Source: Pelosinus sp. (GTDB lineage Bacteria; Bacillota; Negativicutes; Propionisporales; Propionisporaceae). Taken from it: 50,632 nucleotides of DNA. Where the stretch lies: the NCBI GenBank assembly GCA_021372375.1, contig JAJFUN010000118.1, forward strand, positions 1 to 50,632, in the 5' to 3' direction. Both the position numbers and the translations under genes were made by a program. How positions within the stretch are numbered: the stretch's first letter is position 1; every line of letters begins with the position of its first letter. Of this stretch, positions 31,239-40,013 are shown one piece after another. Under the pieces are notes generated by a model. It worked only from the letters and a program-made list of their open reading frames with translations, did no database searches and was not told the origin of the DNA.

Positions 31239-33386
31239 ATGAAAACGATAATTATTGGGTTACCATATTTCGCTAAAAAAATAGCTGCCAGTTTATCAGA
31301 ATATGACAATGAGAATATTTATTTAGCTTTGGATATAAATTGCAGCAAATTAAATAAAATACAGTACTTGCTAGAATTATTTACAGCAGATGTTATTTAT
31401 TTAATTGGAGGTACTATATCAAAAAGTAAGGCTGTCAGCCTGGCATTATTTTTAGGTAAAAGGATTATTATGCATTGGGTTGGAACAGATGTTATAAATG
31501 CTAGACAAAATTTTTTGCAGAATGCAGTTAATAAGGATTATGTTGAAAAGGTAATGCATTTTTGCGAAGTTGGTTGGATACAGGAAGAACTAAAGCAATT
31601 TGGTATTAGTGCAGAAATTATGCAAATTGCTGCTTTTGACAAAATAGTTACACAAAAAGAAAGATGGCCGAAGAATTTTTCTATTCTTTCATATGTAGGT
31701 AAAGGGAGCGAAGAATTTTATGGTATTGATAAATTGATAAAACTAGCAAAAGACTTTCCTGATATTGAAATAAAAGTTGCTGGGATAGACAAATATTATA
31801 AAACTATTCCTAGCAATCTTAAACTTTTAGGTTGGGTAAATGATATGGATATGCAATATAAAAACTGTGTTGTATACTTGCGGTTACCCAATCATGATGG
31901 ACTAGCATTTTCAGTACTTGAAGCTTTAGCAAACGGAAGATATGTATGCTATTCCCAAATATTTTCAAATACGATACATGCACCTGACTATATAACTTTG
32001 AAAAAAGCTATTAATACTCTCTATGTTGAGTTTATTAATGGGACTTTGCAACAGAATGAAGACGGCATTAGTTTTATTCAAGAGCAATATAATAAATCCT
32101 GTGTTCTTGAGAAGATTTGTACTCAAATTCAGGGAAAGCAAAATAAGAAGACGATATTATTTTTATCAGCGCTTGATTTTAAGGAAAAATCTATTCAAGT
32201 AATTAGCAAGACGCCACAAGCTTATGTACAAGCTGGCTGGGATGTTAATTATATAGTTGCGCGTGATATAACTAAAAAAGGAAATTATTTTTATGAAAGA
32301 GAATTTAATCCACATGGGGTTAATGTGGATAGATTTTATATGCCTTTTTCTGGTTTAATTGATAGAATGAGAAACTATTTTATGGAACTAGTAGTGCGTA
32401 AAATAGTAGGGTATATTTCGGTTTTTATGCTAGCCTATTCTGGATTTAAATTTTTAAAACATAATAAAGTAGATGTAATCTATGGATATGAAGTGCATGG
32501 AATATTAGCAGTTAATATTTTAAAAATTATGAATACAATAAAAAATGTTAAGGTTATTTCGAGATTTCAGGGAACATTTATGAATGAATATATTACTAAT
32601 AAACAATTTATCAAGCTGTTATTAAAATGTGATCATATATTAGCCTTATATTTGCCGTCAGATTTATGTATAATGACAAATGATGGAACTCAGGGTGATC
32701 GTGCATTGACAAAATTGAAATCTAAGAATTGCTACAATTACCGTTTTTGGGTTAATGGCGTAGATGAGCAAAAATTGCCTTATGAGCGAATAGTAAAAAT
32801 GAAAGAAACTTTGAATATAAGTAATAATCAATGTGTTTTCTTGACGGTGTGCCGCCTCGAAAGTTGGAAACGAGTTGATAGAGGAATAAATGCGGTTGCT
32901 GAATTAATAAAAGAATATAATTTAACGAATGTTGTTTATTATATAGTTGGCGATGGCAGTGAAAGGGAAAATCTTTGTAATTTGATAAAATCTTTAAATA
33001 TGGATTTACAAATTAAATTAATTGGAGCAATAAATAATTTGGAAGTGAAAAATTATTTAAATATAGCTGATTTTTTTATTTCAACGTATAATGGATCAAA
33101 TGTGGGAAATCCATTATTGGAGGCAATTCGTGCGCATAAAATTATTTTTACCCTTAATAACGGAGATACCGGTGAATGGATTGAACATAAAAAAAATGGT
33201 TTTATTTATAATATTACGGATGATTTAAATAAGCGTATGGCCCAGGATATGTATGAAATAATAATTAATAAGTGTTTAAGGGAAAAAATATTATTCAATA
33301 TTAAACAGACGGAATTTGAGAAGCTTTGGACGTGGCAACAACGGTTATCAGCAGAAGTATGTGAAGTAGAAAGGTTGATAAGATGA
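31239..33386 (+). CDS. Fused double GT-B glycosyltransferase
   Basis: 715-aa protein that reads as two glycosyltransferase units in tandem. Residues 1 to about 295 form a compact GT-B-like unit with a C-terminal lobe ending PNHDGLAFSVLEALANGRYV. Residues about 303-715 begin anew (KKTILFLSALDFKEKSIQVI) and form a GT4 unit with VCRLESWKRVDRGINAV, VGDGSERENLCNLI and NVGNPLLEAIRAHKIIF. The usual first Glu of the EX7E motif is Ser in the second unit and Asp in the first. Fusion suggests two successive sugar additions by one polypeptide. It ends with a 4-nt overlap (ATGA) with the next gene. Donors are unknown. Confidence 0.75.
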   Translation: MKTIIIGLPYFAKKIAASLSEYDNENIYLALDINCSKLNKIQYLLELFTADVIYLIGGTISKSKAVSLALFLGKRIIMHWVGTDVINARQNFLQNAVNKDYVEKVMHFCEVGWIQEELKQFGISAEIMQIAAFDKIVTQKERWPKNFSILSYVGKGSEEFYGIDKLIKLAKDFPDIEIKVAGIDKYYKTIPSNLKLLGWVNDMDMQYKNCVVYLRLPNHDGLAFSVLEALANGRYVCYSQIFSNTIHAPDYITLKKAINTLYVEFINGTLQQNEDGISFIQEQYNKSCVLEKICTQIQGKQNKKTILFLSALDFKEKSIQVISKTPQAYVQAGWDVNYIVARDITKKGNYFYEREFNPHGVNVDRFYMPFSGLIDRMRNYFMELVVRKIVGYISVFMLAYSGFKFLKHNKVDVIYGYEVHGILAVNILKIMNTIKNVKVISRFQGTFMNEYITNKQFIKLLLKCDHILALYLPSDLCIMTNDGTQGDRALTKLKSKNCYNYRFWVNGVDEQKLPYERIVKMKETLNISNNQCVFLTVCRLESWKRVDRGINAVAELIKEYNLTNVVYYIVGDGSERENLCNLIKSLNMDLQIKLIGAINNLEVKNYLNIADFFISTYNGSNVGNPLLEAIRAHKIIFTLNNGDTGEWIEHKKNGFIYNITDDLNKRMAQDMYEIIINKCLREKILFNIKQTEFEKLWTWQQRLSAEVCEVERLIR

Positions 33387-34699
33387 AGTTCACATTAAAT
33401 TATGATTTGATTATCAGATTATTTTTAGCATCTTCAGTTATCAGTCTTGCGGTTAGCTATTCAAAGATTTATCTTTTCCATATTATGCTAATAATAATAA
33501 CATTTACATACTTGGTTAAAATTATTAATCAGGGTGGGATTATTCAAGTTAGCAAGTTGCCTACTAGATTACATTATATTTTTTATGTTATGTTTGTTTG
33601 GTATTTTATTAGTATATTATGGTCTTGGAATGTTTTTTTTTCATTTCAGTATTTGGTATATATTCTGTTTGGAATTTCTATTATTCTTGCAGTTATTTAT
33701 TATAGTTGTAATGTAGTTAAACAAGATGAATTATATCAATTATTATCAAAAGTTTTTGTAGTAGAAGTTTTTTTATCTCTTTTAGAAGTGTTTACAAATT
33801 TTAGATTACCGCTTTCACCCTATTCTCCATATGCTGTGTATTTTGGACATACAATGGGCTTTGACGATAATTTGAATATGGATCTTATTGACTATCTTAT
33901 GACTCGTCCGACGGGATTTAACTGGAATCCAAATAATTTAGCTTCAGTTATGTCTACGATATTACCGTATTTTTTATTTCATTCTAATCGCTATATTAAA
34001 TATATTGGAAGCATATCAGTTTTAACAGTTATTATTGCAACAGCATCACGTGGGAATTTTTTTGCTGTATTGGTAATATTATTTTTGTACATATTTTCTT
34101 TTAATAAGCGTCGGGCTGTTGTTGGAGGAATGCTGCTGCTCTTTCTTTTGCCGATGTTTGGAATTGTGGAAAATCTGTTACAGGATACGGATAACAAAAC
34201 AATTCAAAGAGTATTAACAGTAGCAACATCGGTGCAGTATTATGTAACTTCTGATGATGGCGGTGGGGACTCTATCGGTGTAAGACAGCAATTAATTAAG
34301 AATGGTATAAATGGGCTTATTGATACTTACGGCTTGGGAGTTGGTGCAGGCGCATCGCAGCAGGTGCAAATTCAAGCAGATAATACACATGGAACGACTA
34401 GTATGCATAACTTTTGGATTGAAATTTTAGTAGAAGGCGGAGTTCCATTTTTTATAACATTTATGTTGTGGTATTTATATATGATTTGCAGATTGTATAG
34501 AATTGGGGTATCAGCTCGTGGAAAATTACGTTATTACGGATATGCAAGTTCATTGTCAATGACTGCTTTTTTACTAGCTGCGATTAGTACTAGCAGTGTA
34601 ATTTACGAACTACCAATGTGGCTAATGTTTGGCTTTGCCATTGCTACGATTAATAATTATACGCGGGAAAAATGCAATTTGAGGAATTTATCGATATGA
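33383..34699 (+). CDS. Wzy-type polymerase or O-antigen-ligase-family protein
   Basis: 438-aa polytopic membrane protein with about 11 helices. A large loop between about residues 265 and 345 precedes HGTTSMHNFWIEILVEGG, the Wzy_C/WaaL pattern with the key His. TRPTGFNWNPNNLASVMST and TASRGNFFAVLVILFLY are also common in this superfamily. Polymerase and ligase cannot be separated by sequence alone; position among Wzx and transferase genes favours Wzy. It starts within the stop of the preceding gene and overlaps the next start (ATGA). Confidence 0.82.
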   Translation: MKFTLNYDLIIRLFLASSVISLAVSYSKIYLFHIMLIIITFTYLVKIINQGGIIQVSKLPTRLHYIFYVMFVWYFISILWSWNVFFSFQYLVYILFGISIILAVIYYSCNVVKQDELYQLLSKVFVVEVFLSLLEVFTNFRLPLSPYSPYAVYFGHTMGFDDNLNMDLIDYLMTRPTGFNWNPNNLASVMSTILPYFLFHSNRYIKYIGSISVLTVIIATASRGNFFAVLVILFLYIFSFNKRRAVVGGMLLLFLLPMFGIVENLLQDTDNKTIQRVLTVATSVQYYVTSDDGGGDSIGVRQQLIKNGINGLIDTYGLGVGAGASQQVQIQADNTHGTTSMHNFWIEILVEGGVPFFITFMLWYLYMICRLYRIGVSARGKLRYYGYASSLSMTAFLLAAISTSSVIYELPMWLMFGFAIATINNYTREKCNLRNLSI

Positions 34700-35808
34700 A
34701 GATATTATTATTAGCAGATTCAAGCTCGTCACATACTGTAAAATGGGCGCGTTCATTATCAAGGCAAGGTATTACAATTGCTATTTTTAGCTTGAATTAT
34801 TGTGATAGGATGCTCTATAGTCAATATCCTAATATTCAATTGTTTATCCAGACCTTTTCTAAAGACGTAATTAGAGGAAAAGAGGGAGCGTATGCTAAAT
34901 GGCAATACGTAAAGTCCCTAAACGCGCTGAAACATGTTATTTATGAATACCAGCCTGATATTATTCATGCTCATTATGCTTCTAGCTATGGGTTACTAGG
35001 TGCTTTATCTGGATTTCGTCCTTTTATTATATCCGTTTGGGGTAGTGATGTTTTTGATTTTCCCAATATATCTATACTTCATAAATTAATATTAAAATTT
35101 AATTTAAGTAAAGCAGATAAGATTTTGTCAACGAGTCATGTTATGGTAAAGGAAACGAATAAGTATACTAATAAATTAATTGAAGTTACACCATTTGGTA
35201 TTGATTTAGATGTGTTTAAGCCACAAAGTGGCAACACTTTATTTAATAAGGATGATATTGTTATTGGCACCGTTAAGGCGTTAGATGAAAAATATGGTAT
35301 AGAATATCTAGTGCGATCCTTTGCCATATTGAAAGGGAAATATAAAAATATATCCCTTAAACTACTTATTGTGGGCGGAGGGGCACAAGAGACTTATTTA
35401 AAAGAATTAGTACAGGTATTAAATATAGAAGAAGACACTGTTTTTACCGGTAAGGTACTATATGATGATGTGCCCGTATACCATAATATGATAAATATAT
35501 CAGTATTTTTATCCAATAGTGAAAGTTTTGGGGTCGCTATTATCGAAGCCAGTGCCTGTGCCAAGCCTGTTGTCGTTTCCAATATAGGTGGTTTACCTGA
35601 GGTGGTGGAAGGCGGAGTTACTGGATTGATTGTTGAACCGAGAAATCTAGACCAAACAGTTATTGCCATTGAAACACTAATATTAGATGAAAAATTAAGA
35701 ATTAAAATGGGGCAAGCAGGGAGAAAAAGAGTCGAAGGTTTATTTAACTGGCAACAGAATGTGAAACAGATGATTAATATTTATCGGAAGGTCTTAAATG
35801 AATTATGA
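34696..35808 (+). CDS. Glycosyltransferase family 4
   Basis: 370-aa GT-B enzyme. The N-terminus KILLLADSSSSHTVKWARSL and AHYASSYGLLGALSG lead to ISVWGSDVFDF. The C-terminal lobe has VGGGAQETYLKELV and the complete EX7E motif in ESFGVAIIEASACAKPVVVS. ATG 34696 overlaps the previous stop (ATGA) and has TTTGAGGAA upstream; an in-frame ATG at 34672 is less likely. The end overlaps the next gene by 4 nt, so 31239-38143 is a tightly coupled cluster. Donor unknown. Confidence 0.87.
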   Translation: MKILLLADSSSSHTVKWARSLSRQGITIAIFSLNYCDRMLYSQYPNIQLFIQTFSKDVIRGKEGAYAKWQYVKSLNALKHVIYEYQPDIIHAHYASSYGLLGALSGFRPFIISVWGSDVFDFPNISILHKLILKFNLSKADKILSTSHVMVKETNKYTNKLIEVTPFGIDLDVFKPQSGNTLFNKDDIVIGTVKALDEKYGIEYLVRSFAILKGKYKNISLKLLIVGGGAQETYLKELVQVLNIEEDTVFTGKVLYDDVPVYHNMINISVFLSNSESFGVAIIEASACAKPVVVSNIGGLPEVVEGGVTGLIVEPRNLDQTVIAIETLILDEKLRIKMGQAGRKRVEGLFNWQQNVKQMINIYRKVLNEL

Positions 35809-36914
35809 AAATTATTACTGTAATTGGTGCTCGTCCTCAGTTTGTTAAAGCAGCGGTAGTATCCAGGGCGATAGACAAGTATAATCAAAGTGATAAACAA
35901 ATTGAGGAAGTAATAGTACATACTGGACAGCACTACGATGCCAATATGTCAGATGTGTTTTTTGAAGAGATGAAAATTCCAAAGCCACATTATAACCTTC
36001 ATATAGGTGGCGGACAGCATGGTGCTATGACAGGACAAATGCTGGCAAAAATCGAAGAAGTATTATTGCAGGAAAAACCTAATGCGGTATTGGTGTATGG
36101 TGATACCAATTCAACGTTAGCGGGTGCGTTAGCTGCAGCAAAGCTTCATATACCTGTAGCTCATGTTGAAGCAGGACTTCGTTCCTTTAATATGAGAATG
36201 CCAGAAGAGATTAATCGAATTTTGACTGATCGTATTTCTACGTGGCTATTTTGTCCTACGAACACAGCGATAGATAACTTAAAGGATGAAGGATTTCTGC
36301 GGAAGACAGCGGGCAACAAGTATTTAGTAGAAAATGTGGGCGATGTTATGTATGATGCTGCGTTATTTTATAAGAAATTAGCTTTGCCTAGTGGGGAAAT
36401 TTCCCATATATTAAAAGAAGCTAATCATAAATTTTATTTAGCAACTATTCATAGGGCTGAAAATACAGATGATAAGGAGCGATTGATGAATATTATCAGT
36501 GCATTGGACAAGATTGCTGATAATGTGCGGGTTATATTACCGCTTCATCCTCGGACTCGCAATATTATCAAACAGTATAATCTTCATTTTAAGCATATAA
36601 AAGTTATTGACCCGGTCGGTTATTTTGATATGGTAACCTTGCTTGGACAATGCCAGGCTGTATTCACCGATAGCGGTGGGGTGCAGAAGGAGGCATACTT
36701 TTTCCATAAACCTTGCATTACATTGAGGGATGAAACAGAATGGGTAGAATTGGTGGAACGTGGATACAATTTCCTTGTTGGAGCTGATTACGATAAAATT
36801 ATACAAGCTCAGCAGGAATTAGTCATTAAAGAAATTAGTTTTTCTGAGCAGCTTTATGGCGATGGAACAGCGGGAGTTAATATAGTGCAAAGAATAATTG
36901 AGGGACTAAGATGA
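35805..36914 (+). CDS. Non-hydrolysing UDP-GlcNAc 2-epimerase family, WbpI or WecB candidate
   Basis: 369-aa epimerase of the WecB fold. VIGARPQFVKAAVVSRAIDK, HTGQHYDANMSDVFFEEM, VYGDTNSTLAGALAAAKLHI, VAHVEAGLRSFNMRMPEEIN and TDSGGVQKEAYFFHKPCITL are all intact. With wbpA, wbpB, wbpD and wbpE nearby, one of the two epimerases in the window should be WbpI, which turns UDP-GlcNAc(3NAc)A into UDP-ManNAc(3NAc)A. This one is closer to the standard family pattern. It is flanked by 4-nt overlaps on both sides, within a transferase cluster. Confidence 0.87.
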   Translation: MKIITVIGARPQFVKAAVVSRAIDKYNQSDKQIEEVIVHTGQHYDANMSDVFFEEMKIPKPHYNLHIGGGQHGAMTGQMLAKIEEVLLQEKPNAVLVYGDTNSTLAGALAAAKLHIPVAHVEAGLRSFNMRMPEEINRILTDRISTWLFCPTNTAIDNLKDEGFLRKTAGNKYLVENVGDVMYDAALFYKKLALPSGEISHILKEANHKFYLATIHRAENTDDKERLMNIISALDKIADNVRVILPLHPRTRNIIKQYNLHFKHIKVIDPVGYFDMVTLLGQCQAVFTDSGGVQKEAYFFHKPCITLRDETEWVELVERGYNFLVGADYDKIIQAQQELVIKEISFSEQLYGDGTAGVNIVQRIIEGLR

Positions 36915-38143
36915 ATATATTACTAATTAATCATTATGCTGGATCACCTAAACATGGAATGGAATATCGTCCATATTATATGGCACAGGAATGGGTAAAG
37001 AGGGGTCATAATGTTACCATTGTAGCAGCAAATTATTCACATGTAAGAAGTATTAATCCAGACGTTGATGGAAAATTATCTGAAGAATTTATTGATGGTA
37101 TACGATATATATGGATAAAAACTTCTACATATTTTGGCAATAGTATATCGAGAGCTATTAATATGTTTGCTTTCGTTAGTAGATTATTTAGGTATAATTG
37201 TGATATTTGTAATAATAACAGATTTGATGCAGTAATTGCTTCATCTACTTATCCATTGGATATATATCCTGCGTATTGGTTTGCAACAAAAGCTAAAGCT
37301 AAATTGATATTTGAAGTACATGATCTTTGGCCGTTATCACCAATCGAGATTGGCGGTATGTCACGATGGCATCCATTCATTATGGTTATGCAAATGGCAG
37401 AGAATTTTGCATATAAAAAGGCAGATAAAGTAGTTTCTATGCTACCTAAAGCTTGTCAGCATATGCAAGAACACGGTATGAGCAAAGATAAATTTGTGTA
37501 TATACCTAATGGAATTTGTATGGATGATTGGATTGCGAGTAGAAGTAGTACAAAAAAGTCCCCACAAATTGAAGCAATTGATAATTTGAGGAAAGATGGA
37601 TTTTTTTTAATTGCCTATGCAGGGAATCATAGTAAAGGAAATGCATTAGAAAGTATTCTAAGAGCAGCGGATTTATTGAAAGACTTACCTATTAAAGTAA
37701 TATTAATAGGGCAAGGTCCAGAAAAAGAATATTTGCAGCAGTTATCCAATAGTTTAGATTTACCCAACATTCTCTTTTTGCCACCTGTAAGAAAGGAGGT
37801 TATTCCGTTATTACTAAGTAAAATGGATGTTTTATACATCGGTATGAAAGCACAATCGCTCTTTAGATTTGGAATTAGTCCTAATAAATTAATGGATTAT
37901 ATGATGTCAGGAAAACCTGTTATTAGTGCTATTTATGCAGGTAATGATATTGTTGCTGAAAGTGGCTGTGGGCTTTCTATTCTTCCCGAAAATCCACAAG
38001 AACTAGCGCAGGCAATTATAAAGTTATATAATACAGCAGCGGAGGATTTAGTAATAATGGGCGAATCTGGGAAAAAATACGTAAAAGAGCACCACAACTA
38101 TGAAGTATTGGCTAAAAAGTTTTTAAATGTATTGGGAAATTGA
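36911..38143 (+). CDS. Glycosyltransferase family 4, WbuB-like
   Basis: 410-aa GT4 of the WbuB group. The start LLINHYAGSPKHGMEYRPYY and VKRGHNVTIVAANYSHVRSI is diagnostic for that group, which includes putative N-acetyl-L-fucosaminyl transferases. FEVHDLWPLSPIEIGG, GQGPEKEYLQQLSNSL and FRFGISPNKLMDYMMSGKPV form the donor lobe. It overlaps the epimerase stop by 4 nt. A UDP-2-acetamido-6-deoxy sugar donor is plausible but not shown. Confidence 0.85.
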   Translation: MNILLINHYAGSPKHGMEYRPYYMAQEWVKRGHNVTIVAANYSHVRSINPDVDGKLSEEFIDGIRYIWIKTSTYFGNSISRAINMFAFVSRLFRYNCDICNNNRFDAVIASSTYPLDIYPAYWFATKAKAKLIFEVHDLWPLSPIEIGGMSRWHPFIMVMQMAENFAYKKADKVVSMLPKACQHMQEHGMSKDKFVYIPNGICMDDWIASRSSTKKSPQIEAIDNLRKDGFFLIAYAGNHSKGNALESILRAADLLKDLPIKVILIGQGPEKEYLQQLSNSLDLPNILFLPPVRKEVIPLLLSKMDVLYIGMKAQSLFRFGISPNKLMDYMMSGKPVISAIYAGNDIVAESGCGLSILPENPQELAQAIIKLYNTAAEDLVIMGESGKKYVKEHHNYEVLAKKFLNVLGN

Positions 38144-38175
38144 GGATATAGAAATTGGATGAAAGGTGGTAGAAC

Positions 38176-39366
38176 ATGAGAGTAGTTACCATTGTTGGTG
38201 CGAGGCCACAATTTATTAAAGCAGCACCAGTATCTATAGCATTGGCTTTAAGCCATCATAATGAAATTGTCGTACATACAGGGCAACACTATGATCCTAG
38301 CATGTCCGATGTGTTTTTTGACGAATTGTGTATACCAACACCCAAGTATAATTTGGGCGTTGGATCAGGAGGCCATGCGTTTCAAACAGGAAATATATTA
38401 ATTGGGTTAGAAGAAGTTCTAATAAAAGAGAAACCTGACATTGTTTTGCTTTATGGCGATACAAATTCAACAGTGGCTGGTGCTTTAGCGGCTGTTAAAC
38501 TTCACATTCCAGTTGTTCATATTGAAGGTGGCGTGCGTTCGTATGATATGTGTGTACCAGAAGAGGTTAACCGTGTGTTAACAGATCGTGTTTCGCATAT
38601 AATATTTGTTCCGACTAAGTCAGCAGCAGGTAACCTTAAAAATGAAGGCTATGAGTTAATTCTAAATAATGGTGATATTGTAGATATTGAGAATTTGATC
38701 TATTCTAAAGATGATATAAAGCAAGGTTTTGGTATTGTATGTAATATTGGTGATGTGATGTATGATGCGGCACTTATGTTTAGCGAAATAGCGAAGGAAA
38801 AAAGTGGGATTCTAGAAGAACTAAACCTAAAAAGCAAACAATATGTTTTAGCAACTATTCATAGACCGCAAAATACGGATGATGCAAAAGTACTGTTAGA
38901 AATCATAAACGGATTGGATAAAATAAGCGAGAAAACTACGGTAGTGTTTCCTATGCATCCCCGTGTGCAAAAAGCTATTAATCAGTATTTTGGAACTGAC
39001 TTTTTAAATACCATAAAAAGGAATATAATTATTATCAATCCAGTATCTTATTTTGATATGTTGATATTGGAAAAGAATGCCGGTGTAATTATAACTGATT
39101 CAGGTGGAGTACAGCACGAAGCTGCATTTTATAAAATTCCATGTGTTACTGTATTAGATAAAACACCGTGGATTGAATCTGTTGAAAATGGTTGGAATAG
39201 ATTATGCGGCACTAGCTGTGAAGAGATTTATAATTCTTATGTTATAGCGAAAAACAGTAATCCTATATGGAAAGGACTTTCTTGCTATGGCTATGGTGAT
39301 GCAGCGAAGCGCTTTGTAAAAGTTGTAGAAAGGATAATGAATATTGCAGTTAAAAAGGAGAACTAG
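38176..39366 (+). CDS. Second UDP-GlcNAc 2-epimerase family protein, divergent
   Basis: 396-aa paralogue of the 35805 protein. IVGARPQFIKAAPVSIALAL, HTGQHYDPSMSDVFFDELCI and YGDTNSTVAGALAAVKLHIP are conserved. It differs at HIEGGVRSYDMCVPEEVNRV, where the usual HVEAGLR is HIEGGVR, and has an extra segment of about 25 residues near 155-180 (LNNGDIVDIENLIYSKDDIK). These changes suggest a different substrate, possibly the WbpI substrate or another UDP-diamino-uronate. ATG has AAAGGTGG upstream. The PIG-L deacetylase gene follows after 2 nt. Confidence 0.82.
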   Translation: MRVVTIVGARPQFIKAAPVSIALALSHHNEIVVHTGQHYDPSMSDVFFDELCIPTPKYNLGVGSGGHAFQTGNILIGLEEVLIKEKPDIVLLYGDTNSTVAGALAAVKLHIPVVHIEGGVRSYDMCVPEEVNRVLTDRVSHIIFVPTKSAAGNLKNEGYELILNNGDIVDIENLIYSKDDIKQGFGIVCNIGDVMYDAALMFSEIAKEKSGILEELNLKSKQYVLATIHRPQNTDDAKVLLEIINGLDKISEKTTVVFPMHPRVQKAINQYFGTDFLNTIKRNIIIINPVSYFDMLILEKNAGVIITDSGGVQHEAAFYKIPCVTVLDKTPWIESVENGWNRLCGTSCEEIYNSYVIAKNSNPIWKGLSCYGYGDAAKRFVKVVERIMNIAVKKEN

Positions 39367-39368
39367 AA

Positions 39369-39998
39369 TTGAATAAAAATATTATGATTCTAGCGCCACA
39401 TACTGATGACGGAGAATTTGGGTGTGGAGGTACTATTGCCAAATTAATTAATCAGGGATATCATGCCGTTTATGTTGCTTTTTCGGCTGCAGAACAATCA
39501 GTATTGCCGCAATTTCCTAAAGATATTTTACGTCATGAAGTAAAAGAAGCGATTAAATGCTTAGGCATAGAAGAAGAAGATTGTTTAGTGCTAAACTTTA
39601 GTGTGCGTTGTTTTCCAGAACAAAGGCAGCAAATTCTAGATGAAATGATTAAATTGGGGAAAGAATATCAACCTGAGATGGTTTTTTTACCAAGTCCGCA
39701 TGATACGCATCAGGATCATTTGGTAATTGCTCAAGAGGGTTTTCGTGCGTTTAAAAAAACAACAATGCTAGGCTATGAAGTCCCTTGGAATAACCTGGAG
39801 TTTAAGACTAGCTGTTTTTATGTATTAAACGAAAGCGAGTTAAGTGATAAAATTGCGGCGTTGCAATGCTATAAGTCACAGCAGCACCGTTCATATGCGA
39901 CAGAAGAATTTGTTCGTAGTTTGGCAATAACACGTGGAACGCAAATAGGACAACGATATGCGGAAGTGTTTGAAATAATTCGGATGATTCATAAGTGA
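39369..39998 (+). CDS. PIG-L (LmbE-like) N-deacetylase
   Basis: 209-aa zinc deacetylase of the PIG-L family. ILAPHTDDGEFGCGGTIAKL (about 8-27) is the AHPDDE-like metal and catalytic motif, and PSPHDTHQDHLVIAQEG holds the second histidine pair. CYKSQQHRSY is also typical. Start TTG 39369 after AAAGGAGAAC. In this setting it probably removes an N-acetyl from a sugar or sugar nucleotide, giving an amine that the following acyltransferase could re-acylate. That coupling is inference from order. Confidence 0.85.
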   Translation: MNKNIMILAPHTDDGEFGCGGTIAKLINQGYHAVYVAFSAAEQSVLPQFPKDILRHEVKEAIKCLGIEEEDCLVLNFSVRCFPEQRQQILDEMIKLGKEYQPEMVFLPSPHDTHQDHLVIAQEGFRAFKKTTMLGYEVPWNNLEFKTSCFYVLNESELSDKIAALQCYKSQQHRSYATEEFVRSLAITRGTQIGQRYAEVFEIIRMIHK

Positions 39999-40013
39999 AA
40001 GAGGTGTAAGGCT

